Assembly (NCBI RefSeq): GCF_024323335.1
Contig: NC_066580.1
Coordinates: 86,537,391 to 86,601,390 of the forward strand
Source of the DNA: Lathyrus oleraceus
Taxonomy: Eukaryota > Streptophyta > Magnoliopsida > Fabales > Fabaceae
Direction: 5' to 3'
Length of the DNA: 64,000 bases
In this document: positions 34,465-46,274 of the stretch, piece after piece
Layout of the letters: each line of letters opens with the position of its first letter
Numbering within the stretch: position 1 is the first letter of the stretch
The notes under the pieces: model-generated
Seen by the model: only the letters and a program-made list of their open reading frames with translations
Told to the model about the DNA's origin: nothing
Databases searched by the model: none
Translations under genes and position numbers: made by a program

Positions 34465-35572
34465 AGTATGTCACACAGTTTGTTTTCAGAAGAGTTAAAA
34501 CTATGAGAAATGACAAGTGACATTCTGAGCAACCATTCGACCCCAAAAATTGATCAACACAACAGCCTTAACTTTGAAGCATCTTACAGAAACCTTAACT
34601 TTGGGACTCCACCCAACTGTCAACTCACAGACATTCCAAGTCGTTTCATCCTGCATACAAAACGAAACAGAGCTAAATGCAAAACATACCAAGTTAGTGC
34701 AGTAAGAAGCCAATCAACCTGTAGTTTGGAAAATAATTATGGTGAATGAAAGTTTACACTAGATATACACATCTTTTGCAGGATCACAGAAAGCGAAAAA
34801 GCGATCTATCACTCACTACAGACAAAAGACGAAGTTTTTCTCATAACAAACCTGATTGGAAATTGGTCCCCACAAATCTAAGAAGAATTTCCTCTCCAAC
34901 GGAATGATTCTTCACGATTCTTGACAGCTCAGGATTCGTACTACACAACTCACTCTATATAAGAAATGTTCGACCATTGAAGGAGGATCCGAAATTTTTG
35001 GCACCGTTATTCTGCAAAAATATTTCCTCATCACCCAACCCTAAAGCTCATTTCCCTAATAACCTCTCAAACTCATCATCAAGGTTTGAGTAAGGTTGAG
35101 CTATAAACCCCAACCTAAAGCGTTTACGGAGAAGAAAGAGGAGAAGATCTCAGAAAGTCATAAAAGATCATTTACCTTACCTCGCCGGAGTTCGAACGTC
35201 GGACTAGCTCCGATTTGGTATTTAAACTTCTCCTTTGCATGATTTGAGGTTACCACCTTGTTCGCATCACTTCATAAGCCATAAACCCCATGATTATCGC
35301 ATAAAATTATTGTTGCGTTGAGTTATCTTTGATTTGAAAACTTAGGTTTCCTGTTCTGCTTATTGTATAACCTTGGTTCTCTGAACTTTTTTTTTTAACT
35401 TTGAAAATTACATGGCTAGATTCAGGTTTACAAGTGTTTGTTTGGTTAGGAGTTTGATATGATTTATGAGTACTCGTGACGGTGTCGCCATGACTATACA
35501 GAGGTGCCGTCGTGGATTTATGTTGTTCTCACCATGTTTGATTCAATGTTGATGTCGGTGTTAGAAAAGAGG
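34465..35572 (+). mobile_element. Probable continuation of element A's 3' LTR
   Basis: By the logic of the target duplication this sequence was contiguous with 12154 before B inserted, so it should be the rest of A's LTR. It holds a good TATA-like TATATAA at 34956-34962 and then a leader-like tract (pyrimidine-rich, with a GAGTAAGG donor-like word near 35090). It has no ORF. No LTR end (CA plus duplication) or PBS is visible before gag text starts at about 35573, so the right edge looks like a recombination or deletion joint. Confidence 0.55.
34956..34962 (+). promoter_or_regulatory. TATA-like box in element A LTR
   Basis: CTCTATATAAG is followed about 30 bp later by a purine-rich start-like region. 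It is the clearest TATA candidate among the LTR sequences here and would drive element A's RNA. Confidence 0.5.
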
Positions 35573-36439
35573 AAAATCCCAGTCAAATTAAAAGGGCCTG
35601 ACTTTGAGTAGTATAAGGGAAACTCATGTCCACTCAGTCATCTTGTGATGTATGCCCGCAAGATGTCAACCCAGACAGATAATGATCAACTACTGATTCA
35701 CTATTTCCAGGACAGCCTGACAGGTGTTGCACTCCGTTGGTATATGGGGCTAGATAGCGCAAGCATCCGCACTTTCAATGATCTAGGAGAGGCTTTTGTG
35801 AGACAGTATAAATACAACGTGGATATGGCGCCAGATTGGGACCAACTGAGGTCCATGTCTCAGAAAGACAAGGAGACATTCAAAGAGTAGACCCTGTGTC
35901 GGAGGGAGTTGGCTGCCCAGATTACTCTTCCTTTGGAGGAGAAGGAGATGACGAAGATCTTTCTCAAAACCCTGAGTTCATTTTACTATGAACGCATGAT
36001 CGCCAGTGCCCCCAGTGATTTTACCGAGATGGTAAATATGGGGATGAGACTTGAAGAAGGGGCCCGTGAAGAACGATTGTCGAAAGAAGAGGCGTAAACC
36101 AGCAAGAAGTATGGGAGCACTTTTAGCAAGAGGAGGGCAAATGAAACAAATGCAGTAAGCAGTGGGAGGCAGAGGAGGCCTCAAGCAAGAAAGAATTTAC
36201 CACCCCGTCAACATCATCATCATCAAGTATCATCCGTCATTCCAGTGTTTTCAAATCAGTCAACAATACCAATTCAACAACAACAACAACATCAGTATCA
36301 AAATCAACGTCAACATCAACAACCGCAACAAAGAACAAACACCTACAACAACAACAATTCCAATAACAATCATCACCAGCAACAAAACCTCGAGAGGAAG
36401 ACGGTCTCTTTCGAACCTATTCCTATGTCATATGCCGAG
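35573..36439 (+). pseudogene. gag: Element E: orphan gag (capsid) fragment
   Basis: This single reading frame corresponds to D's Gag from just before YKGN through YARKMSTQTDNDQ, FNDLGEAFV, LRSMSQ, EKEMTKIFLKTL, MVNMGMRLEEG and a Gln/Asn-rich stretch to PMSYAE. Stops occur at 35609-35611, 35888-35890 and 36095-36097. A few substituted residues after the second stop are the only other damage. The start is abrupt, without leader or coiled coil. The end is cut by element C's LTR at 36440. It is the oldest-looking layer in this part of the window. Confidence 0.9.
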
Positions 36440-38256
36440 TGTCGCAACCTGCGAAAAAATCAACCGGCGAAAAAGAAATGACAGAAGAGTCGCCACCGTG
36501 CGTTATTTATCCCAAAGGGGGGAAAGGAAACGCTCGAAGTAAACCTGGAAAACGGAATGGAAAAGACAAGGTCTCGCAACCAAATCTTGGGTTCGGGAGT
36601 CGGTTATGCGAAGGGAAGGTATTAGCACCCCTACGCATCCGTAGTACTCTACGGGATCCACTCTTGTTGTTCTTGTCTAAAGGGTGTGGGTTTATCTCAT
36701 GTGTTATTTATTAAAAGGGGGGTCAAAAGAAAATAACTCGCACGGATGTCGCATCCACTGCATACGTATCTCATATGAATATGAAAATCAGAGTCTTCGT
36801 AGCTCGGCTACCTATGGGTTAAGGGGAAGTGTGCTCGGTAACACATCGCGTCTTATGCCTACGTATCTCATCCGGAATGAGAATCAGAGCAAAACGTAGT
36901 TCGGCTAACTACGGGGTTGGTTTTGGATGAACGACGTTACTACGCAATCTACCAGATGCTCGACCTTTGGAGACTTACTCGCCTGTAGTAGAAGGAGTAA
37001 ACGTGTTCTTAGGAGAAGAAAAATCAATGAGTTGGTGGTGTTTGGGGATGCTCATGCAAAAAGGTTGTCCTAGACGAAGGAATCGTGCTACCTAATTGAT
37101 ATGCATAAAGTAAACTTGCCGACAGGGGGCTCAGACATACATGGGTAGGGCTTTAGTCAAGAGGGGTCATATCAACCTCGACAAACAAGCCATGAGAAGG
37201 TAATCAAATGGGCTCTTAACCACTGACATTGAATGTCAGGGTGAGCAGATCAAAAGGGTAATGAGGATAGGACCTCATAGCTCTTAACCCTGGACGGGGT
37301 GAGCTCATGACAAGGCGTGGGGGTTCAGAAAGAGGGAACCCTCTCCACTGACTGACCGGACAAAAGATCTTGGACTTTTGTTATGAAGCATCGACACGTA
37401 GTGTGATCTTAAAGAATGACACACTGAATAACGGGGGATTGACTACTAATCCCTTTTATCTGTCAATTTCCTCTTCAGGGAGGTCTTTGGGGACAAAAGT
37501 AAATAAACAAAAGAAAACATTGCCTCCTATCGAGGTCTTCCAGCTAAGAAAGCGGTAAAATGCGGGAAAGATGTAAAAGTACCACACGGATAAAGATCCG
37601 AAGTAACAGCAACTAAAGAGACAAGAAACCCGGAGATCTCTCAAGCTGATTGGAGAGATCGAATGAAATTGAATTGCCCGGTTGGGTTTGCAAAGCAATC
37701 TGAGGGTTTATATGAGATGGAATTGGCTCTTTGCAGATTAGTTCCCTTCAGTCTCTAGAGGTTGCTCTGAACTTTGTTAGCTCTTCTCTCACTATCTTTT
37801 TCCCAGGTTAGGTCAGGGTTTTTTGGGAGATGGAAGTCTAGAATATATAGCCTAATTTTGTGGCTTTGTGGGCTCAAATGAGAGAGGTCCAAGTCCAAGA
37901 TTTTTCTGTTATATTTTATTTATTTATTTATTTATTTTATTTTATTTTATTTTTTTCGTTTTTTTTTTTCGAAACGCGTGGGCTTCGCCTAGCGAGCATG
38001 ACAGTTCATGAACAAACTTTTGCTCCTTCAAGATTAACGTTTTGACTGATGAATAGACCCCATTTGAACATGTTGGAAGTATCTCAAGCCATTCCCTTGT
38101 GTTGACTGATCACCCAGATAAGACCCACAAAGTGTCTTGGATGATATTCAAGCTTCTTGGATCTAATTATGATTGACATGATGAAATGCAATATGAAATG
38201 TTAAATGACCTAAAAATGAATGCATGAATGAGGAGGGCAAATTTTGGGGTGTTACA
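36440..38256 (-). mobile_element. Element C 3' LTR (1817 bp)
   Basis: On the minus strand it starts TGTAACACCCC just after the PPT and ends GGTTGCGACA at 36440. Its terminal ~250 bp is clearly related to the end of B's LTR (GGATAAATAACGCACGGTGG and the ACCTTCCCTTCGCATAACCG region). Other short blocks match B's LTR near 17640-17770. It is under a third of the length of B's LTR and lacks the long U3 expansion. Confidence 0.9.
37912..37969 (+). repeat. TTTA/TTTTA microsatellite in element C LTR
   Basis: A run of TTTA units passes into TTTTA units and a poly-T tract. Confidence 0.9.
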
Positions 38257-38268
38257 GCTGCCCCTATT
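38257..38268 (-). other. Polypurine tract of element C
   Basis: GCTGCCCCTATT on the plus strand is the exact complement of the AATAGGGGCAGC seen in A and B, directly beside the LTR start. Confidence 0.92.
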
Positions 38269-38419
38269 CAATCATCAGCTAACCCGAGCAGGATGAAAGC
38301 GAACAGCTTATCAGACAAACAGGGTGAGCTGTGGTTGGATACCAAAGACAGACCGAAAATTTGCCCTCTGAGAACACCACAAAATGCAGAAATACACCGC
38401 GCTGTTTATTTTTCTTCCG

Positions 38420-38970
38420 ATCCTCTAGTTGAATCTGAATCAGTCTTCTGACTTAATCTGGAGTTTCGATCCTCTGGCTGAGTCTATACTCAATTTAGTC
38501 CTCTGGTTGGACATTAATTTTTATCCTCGGACTGGATACGATTTTGATTCTCTGGCTGAATCTATTTTTGGTCTTCGGGCTAGACATGACTTTGATCTTC
38601 TGGCTAGATCTTCTTTGTTTCGATTCTCTGGCTGAATCTATTTCTGGTCTTCGGGCTAGACCTGACTTCGATCTTCTGGCTAGATCTACTTCGATCTTTT
38701 GGCTAGATCTACTTTGATCTTCTGGCTAGATCTACTTTCTTTGTTTCGATTCTCTGGCTGAATCTATTCTCAGTCTTCGGGCTAGACCTGACTTCGATCT
38801 TCTGGCTAGATCTACTTCGATCTTCTGGCTAGATCTACTTCGATTCTCTGGCTGAATCTATTCTTTTCTTTTTATTCTCTGGCTGAATCTATTTTCGGTC
38901 TTCGGGCTAGACCTGACTTTGATCTTCTGGCTAGACCTAGTTCGATATTCTGGCTAGATCTGCTTTATTT
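38420..38970 (-). repeat. ~24-bp tandem repeats in element C 3'UTR
   Basis: On the plus strand, CTTCTGGCTAGATCTACTTC-like and TTCTCTGGCTGAATCTAT-like units alternate at about 24-28 bp spacing for roughly 20 copies. On the element's own strand the unit reads like AGCCAGAGGATC, a relative of the CAGCAGAGTT motif in the other 3'UTRs. Confidence 0.85.
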
Positions 38971-40507
38971 TGATGGTAAATTCCAATCATCAGGATCTCA
39001 CATCTGAGGCATGCGCTGGTTGACCCTCTTTCGAAACCTACACCCAATCTTCATGTTAGATATGCAGCTTCGATAATATTCCTCTTTTTTGGGCTTCGTA
39101 CATATTCTTCAGGCTAGAACATGTTGCAACGACTCTTCAATTAGACTTTGTTGTTTAAATTGCGATCTGCGGGCTGGAACCTCTTGTAGGTTGATTTTCT
39201 GTTGAGCTGTCAATCTACTCCTCCAGCTGGCTTGCTGGGGAGATAACGCTTGTAGGCGACTCTCTGGCTGAATCTTCAAATTGAACGTTAGGCTGGCTCA
39301 TTGGAAAACGATTCCCAGGCTGAATCTTCAAATTGAACCTTAGGCTGGCTCATTTGGAAAACGATTCTCAGGCTGAATCTTCAAATTGAACCTTAGGCTG
39401 GCTCATTTGGAAAACGATTCTCAGGCTGAATCTTCGAAATGACCCTCGTGCTGGATCACACACACTTGATCCTTTGGCTGGATCTCATGACTTTGGTTGT
39501 AAAGTAATTCTTCAGTCTGCTTTGAAGAACCCGTTTACCAGCTTATGTGTATGCTTGATATGCAAATGCAAATGCAAATTTTATGCATGGTGCAAAAAAG
39601 AAATCTGCTTGGGGAAGCAAATTCTGGCAGGGAGCGGATCATTGTATCAATCCTTGAATGCTTTGTGGGGAATGATCCGTCTACCGGGACCGGGGGGCCA
39701 TCGAAAATAAATCGGCTTTTTTTCTGGGAAGTTGACCTTGCTGGGGGATATGAACTTGCTAATCGTCCTTAGGCTGAGGATCAGAACAAATCTGTTAAAA
39801 ATATTCTCCTGCGGAATGAGATGACTACCGGGGACACCACCCTCTTGTCTGTTGGGTATGCAACTACTCCGCTGTTGTTGGGGATACAAGGCGCAACTCT
39901 ACTGGGGGACGTGCTCTGCTGAGGAGAGACTTTGTCAACCGCTTGGGGATGAGGATTCATGACTTGGCATCCGGTTCCTGTGACCTGCAATCACACACGT
40001 ATGTCCTGGGGGAATTACTCGGTTTGACTTCACCGTCCGGGGTTAAGCACATTCAAAGCAATTTTAAATGTTTTCCTGTGCAAATCATCTGTAAAAACCA
40101 CCATTATGTTCAGATGCAATATGTTTCATCAAAAATTCGGACATTTTTTTTGCAAACAAACTGATAAATGAAAAATAAAGAGGCTTTTTAACTGAATGAT
40201 TCGACTTTTATTGGTAGAAAAATTTGTGCCAGGAATAGGCGAGTACATCAGGAAGCTGATCCCTGAAAAGAGGCGATCGCTATAAATTGAACAAAAGAAA
40301 ACTATCCTAATGGCAAGGTGGAAACGGGGTCCCACTGAGTTTCGACTCTGCTATGGCTCGTATGACCTCAAGACGCTCTGCTCATCTTGCTTTCTGAAGT
40401 GGATGATTAGTCGATCTTTAACCTTTGAAGATTGCCGGATTGAATGAAACGGTGATATAACACGGATGAACTCAGATTGCAGTCGTTCGCTTATTCCCTC
40501 TTTTGTG
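38971..40507 (-). other. Element C 3'UTR, remaining part with a ~53-bp repeat
   Basis: At 39255-39445 there are four copies of a 51-53-bp unit (CAGGCTGAATCTTC, then TTAGGCTGGCTCATT). Near 39890-39911 the plus strand reads GCGCAACTCTACTGGGGGAC, strikingly close to a primer-binding site, which on the element's strand is the CCCCAGTAGAGT motif. No coding sequence is seen. Confidence 0.65.
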
Positions 40508-40706
40508 TGGACCGCCCTTTTGGGTTTTCAATCCACCGGGATACCCTTTTTTGCCTGAGCCGCCCTTTCGGGTTTTTGACTCACCGGATGTACATTTTTT
40601 TATTTTTATATCCCTAATTTTTGCCCGAACCTCTTTATTATTATTTTTTTTGGTTTTTTTGGTTCGTCGGGATGCCCTTTTTGCCTGGACTCTCTTTTTT
40701 TGTCCA
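40508..40706 (-). repeat. Post-pol hairpin cluster of element C
   Basis: Minus-strand hairpins: TGGAC/GTCCA (40686-40706); CGAACC/GGTTCG (40626-40666); TGAGTC/GGCTCA with inner CCC/GGG and GAAA loop (40556-40583); TGGATTG/CGGTCCA with inner CCC/GGG and AAAA loop (40508-40535). Order and type match element B's cluster. Confidence 0.8.
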
Positions 40707-40715
40707 GCGGGTCAA

Positions 40716-42525
40716 TTATGCGAAGTATTTTTTAACTGCGCCTGAGTTGACAAGGGATGGGAAGTCTTCGCCATCCATGGTTGTTAGTATCAAAGCTCCG
40801 CCAAAGAAAACTCTTTTAACCACGTATAGACCCTCATAGTTAGGTATCCATTTGCCCGTGTGATCTGTGTTGGGAGGAAGAATTCCTTTGAGTACCAATT
40901 CACCGACTTAATACTCCCGAGGGCGCACTTTCTGATCAAATGCCCTCTTCATTCGTCCCTGATATAGTTGGCCATGGCATATAGCTGCTAGTCTCTTTTC
41001 CTCAACCAGGCTCAGCTGATTGTATCGAGAACGGACCCATTCTGCTTCGTCCAGCTTAAAATCCATTAGGACCCGCAAAGAAGGAATTCCGACTTCAACC
41101 CGCAGAACTGCTTCCATGCCATATACGAGCTGATAAGGTGTTGCCCCGGTGGATGTTCTAATTGAAGTTCGATACCCATGTAATGCAAATGGTAACATCT
41201 CATGCCAGTCCTTGTATGTTACCACCATCTTTTGCACAATCTTCTTAATATTCTTGTTGGCTGCCTCAACAGTGCCATTCATCTTTGGCCTGTAAGGAGA
41301 AGAATTCTGATGCTCGATTTTGAAGTCCCGGCAAAACTCTGCCATCATTTTGTTATTGAGATTCGAACTATTATCAGTAATGATCCGTTTGGAAACTCCG
41401 TATTTGTAGATGATATCTCTTTTCAGAAATCTGGCTACCACCTGCTTCGTAACATTCGCATAGGATGCTGCTTCCTCAAGTCCTAGGATACAAGCTTCGT
41501 ATTCGGCTTCATTGTTGGTGCAGGGAAAAGTTATTCTGGAATAAAATGGCACATGAACTCCCTCCGGCGTGATCAACACTGCACCAACTCCGTGACCATT
41601 GACGTTGACCGCCCCATCAAACATCATAATCCATTTGGATTCAGGGTCAGGCCCCCCCTCCGGGTGTGGTTCCTCGCAATCTTTCGATTTAAGAAACATG
41701 ATGTTTTCATCAAGGAAGTCGAACCTCGTAGGTTGGTAATCATCAATCGGTTGCTCTGCAAGATAGTCTGACAAGACACTTCCTTTGATGGCTTCTTGTG
41801 AAGTGTATTGGATGTCATACTCTGTCAGTATCATCTGCCACCTAGCAACCCTTCCGGTAAGCGCTGGCTTTTCGAAAATATACTTGACTGGATCCATCTT
41901 TGATATCAATAGAGTCGTGTGAGTCAACATACTGTCTTAGTCGGCGAGCAGCCCATGCCAAAGCGCAATAAGTTTTCTCGAGCAGTGGGTATCTTTGTTC
42001 ACAGTCGGTAAACTTTTTGCTAAGATAGTATATTGCATGCTCTTTTCGACCTGACTCGTCATGCTGACCGAGCACACAACCCATTGACCTTTCTAACACC
42101 GTCAAGTACATGTCAAGATGAGTTCGGCGCAACTTCTGCTTCACCGTTGGCATATCTTCATTCAACGGTAACCTGTGCACAATGATGTCCGTATCCAAAT
42201 CTGGCATATCTTGATAGGACCAAACAAAGATGTCGACGTAATCACGAAGCAAACTGATCAACTGTTCTTTCACCTCGGCCTGTAGACTGGCCCCAATCTT
42301 GATCTCTTTCTTGTCGCCTTCGGTACCAACGTTGACGGTCACAATCACCTCCTGATGAGGTGTAATAGCTCGGTCCTCCTATTTCAACAACCTGGCTAAC
42401 TCTTCAGGCAATTCACGATCTTCCTCAACCCCTTCTTCGGCTCGATAGATAGGATTGTCGAAGTTATACTTGGCCATAGCAGTGTCATTAGCAGTGAGAT
42501 CCGGGTGATTATGATGGAGGATCAT
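40716..42525 (-). pseudogene. pol: Element C pol with two internal deletions
   Basis: The minus-strand frame starts about 42525, with a stop at 42379-42381. The N-terminal segment (FDNPIY, DYVDIFVWSYQDMP, KQKLRRTH) jumps directly to YLTVLERSMGC near 42110. About 0.86 kb is missing by comparison with D, including the whole RT catalytic core. A 2-base loss near 41932 then shifts frame. The gypsy RNase H tail and the first part of the second RNase H (FDGAVNVNGHG, NNEAEYEAC) follow. A second jump near 41470 goes from GLEEA to SYANV of integrase, losing about 0.83 kb (rest of the RNase H, zinc finger and first catalytic Asp). The rest of integrase (ITDN, NGTVEAANKN) runs on with one stop at 40908-40910 and ends at KKYFA, 40716. 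No active enzyme is possible. Confidence 0.93.
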
Positions 42526-42770
42526 GCTTTACCTTAGAACGAGAGATATTTTTTTTGGAGAGAAAAACGAAAAAGAAACATCGCCATTTTTTGTAAAAGT
42601 AAAATAATTGAAAGAAAGAGAACACAAAATTGTTTGCAAAAGCTGTCCTTTATTGATGATGAAAATAATTGCGAAATGCAACTAAATGGATGGCCCTACA
42701 GATGAGTCATTACACCTTGGGCAAAGTGTAAGACTTTATTATGCATGTAATGAAAGGAAAACAATAAAAA
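42526..42770 (-). other. Element C intron-like spacer
   Basis: AT-rich sequence without coding content lies between the gag-pro stop (42771) and pol. A CTAAG acceptor-like word lies near 42530 on the minus strand. It corresponds to D's 272-bp intron. Confidence 0.5.
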
Positions 42771-43890
42771 TTACTCTTTCAGTAGAGTAACCCGGACGAC
42801 TTTTTCAGACGACCAATTGTTGAGCTTTTCTCCCGGGACACACGGGCGAATCCAGCTATCTAAGTTACAGTCACTGTCATCCTTGTCTTCATCTGCGGCA
42901 TTGACGATGTGGGGAGAAACCAGCCCCCCTGGAGAAAGTACCGGCTTCATTCTTCTGAGACCCCGGAGTAAACCCCAATCCAAACTTGTCTTCTTTGATG
43001 ACTGGTTCCACAAATTCGCCCCAGCCTTGGGCATTACCAGCTTTAACCACTTCAACAGCTTGCTTGTATGAAGAGATAGAAGTTCCGACCTTCTCGGACT
43101 TAGGTGAAGAGACAGCTTCGGGCACGACCTCACTGATGTTTATGGCTTCAAGGCCCTGACACAGCATCTCATGCATCTCGCCATCCATCTACACATACTT
43201 AAATGTAGACAGGTGGCTGACAAAAATATCTTCTTCACCACAGACAGTGACGACCTGACCTTCTAATTCATATTTGAGCTTCTGGTGGAAAGTAGAAGTA
43301 ACAGCACCGACAGCATGAATCCAGGGCCGTCCTAGCAGACAACTATAGGCAGGCTGGATATCCATCACACAAAAGATGCTCCTAAACACCTGCGGTCCAA
43401 TCTTAACTGGCAACTCAACTTTGCCAAAGCCAGATCTCTTAGAGCCATCAAAAGCCCTCACAACTAAATTACTTGGCCTCAGGATGATGCCATCGCAGTC
43501 CAACTTCATTAAGGCTTTCTTTGGAAGAACATTCATAGAAGAACCTGTATCAACCAAAACATGGGAAAGCACCGCCCCTTTGCATTCCATTGTGATATGT
43601 AAGGCTTTGTTGTGATTCCTGCCCTCGGATGTCAGGTCATAATCGGTGAAACCTAGCCCATGGCTAGCATTTACATTTGAGACTACCGACTCCAACTGGT
43701 TAACGGTTATCTCTGGTGGGACATAGGCCATATTCATTACTTTCAACAAGGCTGCTCTGTGCGCCTCAGAGCACATCAATAGTGAGAGAATGGAGATCTT
43801 TGAGGGTGTCTGATTTAGCCGGTCGACAACCTTGTAGTCACTTTTCTTGATAATCCTCATAAACTCATCCACTTCCTTATTGAATGCGGT
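42771..43890 (-). pseudogene. pro: Element C gag-pro, C-terminal part with protease
   Basis: Reading the minus strand from the D insertion point at 43890: a conserved pre-protease block (RIIKKSDYKVVD, TPSKISILSLL), the aspartic protease motif VDTGSSMNVLP near 43530-43560, the conserved CLLGRPWIHAVGAVTS, a stop at 43189-43191, the SYKQAVEVV segment, and a frameshift near 42930. The terminal SWIRPCVPGEK block ends at 42771. The last block resembles the end of B's 430-residue ORF, tying B and C together. The first residues of any longer ORF here come from D's LTR and are not native. Confidence 0.92.
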
Positions 43891-46251
43891 TGTAAGACCC
43901 CAATTTTGGGCCCTAAGATCCCTCATGGCCCATATCATACCATATCATGGCCTCAAGGATCATTGCATGCCCTAGCTTCCCTCCTAGTGGGTAGGTTGCC
44001 TTGTGAGTTGATTCTTGATCACCAAGCATGCTTTGCATTTGTATATCTTTGCCTTTCATATGTTTATCAATCAAAAAGTACAAAAATATTGTCAGTCTAA
44101 CCTTGTTGCTTGCAGTTGAAGCAATCATCAGCAATTAGGTCAAAATCAGCCACAGTCAGTCATTGCAGTGGATGGTGGCCATTCTTGCAGAATTTGGGCA
44201 CCATGATCAATAATCAAGAGTTCATATAACTTGAGACATCATTTGGAATCAAGGTCTCAAGGATTTAGGGTTTGGAATTCATCAGAAATGCTTCAGTCAT
44301 GCAAAACCCTAGAAAAGTCAACAGAAAGTCAAACTTGGTCAACTGTGGATTTAATCAGTGATTTGATGGTGGGAATTGATTTGAGGGAGTTCATTCATGT
44401 CCATATAAGCCTCATACATCATGCCAAACATCATCATGGAAGAATTTGAGGTCAAACAGAAAATTTCCCAAAATAGAAACTTGACCTGTAATTCAAATTT
44501 GCCAAAAATGGAAACTTCTTGATCCTCAACTTACATCATGATACAAGCTTCAAATGAATTTTTACTCAACATGAAAGTTGAAGATCTTGTTCTCCCATTT
44601 CCAAAAAGTCCAAGAACACCCAATTCCCATGTATGGTTGGCAAGATATGATCAATTCATTTTCACAAATTTTTGAACTTCAAAAGGCCATATCTCTCAAA
44701 CCATTTGGCCAATTTTGGTGGGGGTTTTTCCTACAAGTCCTATTTGATCCCCTCTTTCCAAAAATGTATTCATCATTCATCAAAACCTCACCATGCAAAA
44801 TGGCATTTTTGGACTTGTATTAATTAATTTCAAGTATGTTGAAAAGTTGACTTTTTGAATTAGGCATTTTTAACACTTTTAGCCAATTGGAACTTGTTTG
44901 GAATAACATTTGAAACTTGCTTGAGGCCCAAACTCGTACAGATCATACACCCCATGTGCCACTTGATGAAAATTAGCAAAATGGCAATTTACTTATTTTG
45001 AGATAATGGTGATTAGCATTTGTTTAGCCAAGTTAAAACAGCAAATATATAACAACTTTTCTGCACATTTCAACCCTAGCAGCAGCCATCTAACACAGAA
45101 TATTTCATTTTCTCTAAAATCACCATTTCCTCATCTTTGCATTTTTCTGCAAAAACTCCAAAGAACCCGAGCATCCCTTCATTGTTTCATCATCTGACCA
45201 TCATCGAGAGTTGTTTTGAAGCACTAAACATCAACTGTACAGCATCATCGTGTTCTGTTTTTCAAAGAACTCTTCTATGGAAAATCGTGATTGGAGCATT
45301 TTCAAGCCTTGCTGAGCTGAAGTAACTTCATCATTCCCTTTTTGGAGCTTGGACCTTCGACTGTTTCGAGCTTACATCATCAATCCATCACTGTTGCTCC
45401 ATTTGCTTCTTAAACAAGTAAGGTTTCGACCACTTTCTTTCTCTAATCCATGCTATGCTTATGATAGATTATTCCTTGCTGGTTACAATGCAACTTAAAT
45501 CACATGAAATGGTCGCTTGTGTTAAGAGAAATCTGGATTTTAAATTCTATGCTCAAACATGTTCTTGCTCGATTTGCTTTGCTTAAGATGATTTAGTGAA
45601 AATAGATGCCATATTCTTGTTGTGTGTTGTCTGCTGATCACATTGATATGCTTGATTTCATTTTCTGGGTGATTTGATTTTGCACGATTTTGTTGGGTTG
45701 GAGAAGATGAGTACTGTTCCATGAAAACCCTAATTTACATTTCCAGAAATCCCTGTTCACGTATTGCATGCGTTCTGTTACTGTTCCTTTGATGGCAACC
45801 AATCAAAACATTTCGCTTACTCGCCCCTGTACGCTGCGTTTTGTGTAGTTAGTGTAATATTCACAAAAATGCCACCGGTCAACACTTTGACTTATTAAAC
45901 CTTGGTTGTTTTTGATATTTATTCCAAATTGTTACCTCATCTTCTAAAATTCATAGCATCTTCAATTCAATTCCAAAATTCATGAAATTTTTTGCATATT
46001 GTTCATTTGAATCTCTACTTTTTTATCATGATTTTTGCTGATTTTTTGGATGGTTGGATTTTTAATGGCATTAGGGTTTTGCTCATGTATGCATATTTTG
46101 TACATCTTACCAATTCAATTGTGAAATGATGAGGATGTATCCAATGACTCTGAAATTTTTTGTGCTTAATCTACACTCATTCATGTTTGTTTTGATGTAG
46201 AGTTTATGATTTTATCTTATCTGGTTGTTAAGTTATGAATTTTTGAAGTAG

Positions 46252-46274
46252 GGTGTGACAATGTGTGTCACACC
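46252..46274. promoter_or_regulatory. Perfect 9-bp inverted repeat in D's LTR
   Basis: GGTGTGACA and TGTCACACC are separated by ATGTG. The arms are identical to the B LTR hairpin at 16258-16280. Confidence 0.6.

Larger units (their letters stand above)
36440..43890 (-). mobile_element. Element C: minus-strand Ogre-like element, 3' portion
   Basis: Read on the minus strand, it shows part of gag-pro, an intron-like spacer, a doubly deleted pol, the post-pol hairpins, a repeat-bearing 3'UTR, the PPT and a 1.8-kb 3' LTR. It is inserted in gag fragment E (expected duplication CCGAG, 36435-36439). Element D interrupts it at 43890, and its 5' part must lie right of the window. Confidence 0.92.

Noticed and set aside
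34465..35572. Host gene promoter and 5' leader (TATA box, leader-like tract)
   Set aside because: The target duplication shows this segment was contiguous with element A's LTR; an LTR promoter explains it and no host coding sequence follows.
36162..36542. Asn/Gln-rich host protein
   Set aside because: It is the low-complexity tail of the gag fragment in another frame, running into element C's LTR.
39891..39911. Second primer-binding site for an element on the plus strand
   Set aside because: It resembles a PBS but no LTR end precedes it; it is the complement of the 3'UTR motif of minus-strand element C.
40908..41930. Novel RNase H-integrase fusion gene on the minus strand
   Set aside because: Comparison with D shows it is pol with an internal deletion, plus nearby frameshift and stop.
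43189..43938. Protease ORF starting at 43938
   Set aside because: The first residues lie in D's LTR; the native C reading frame enters at 43890. The apparent start is an insertion artefact.
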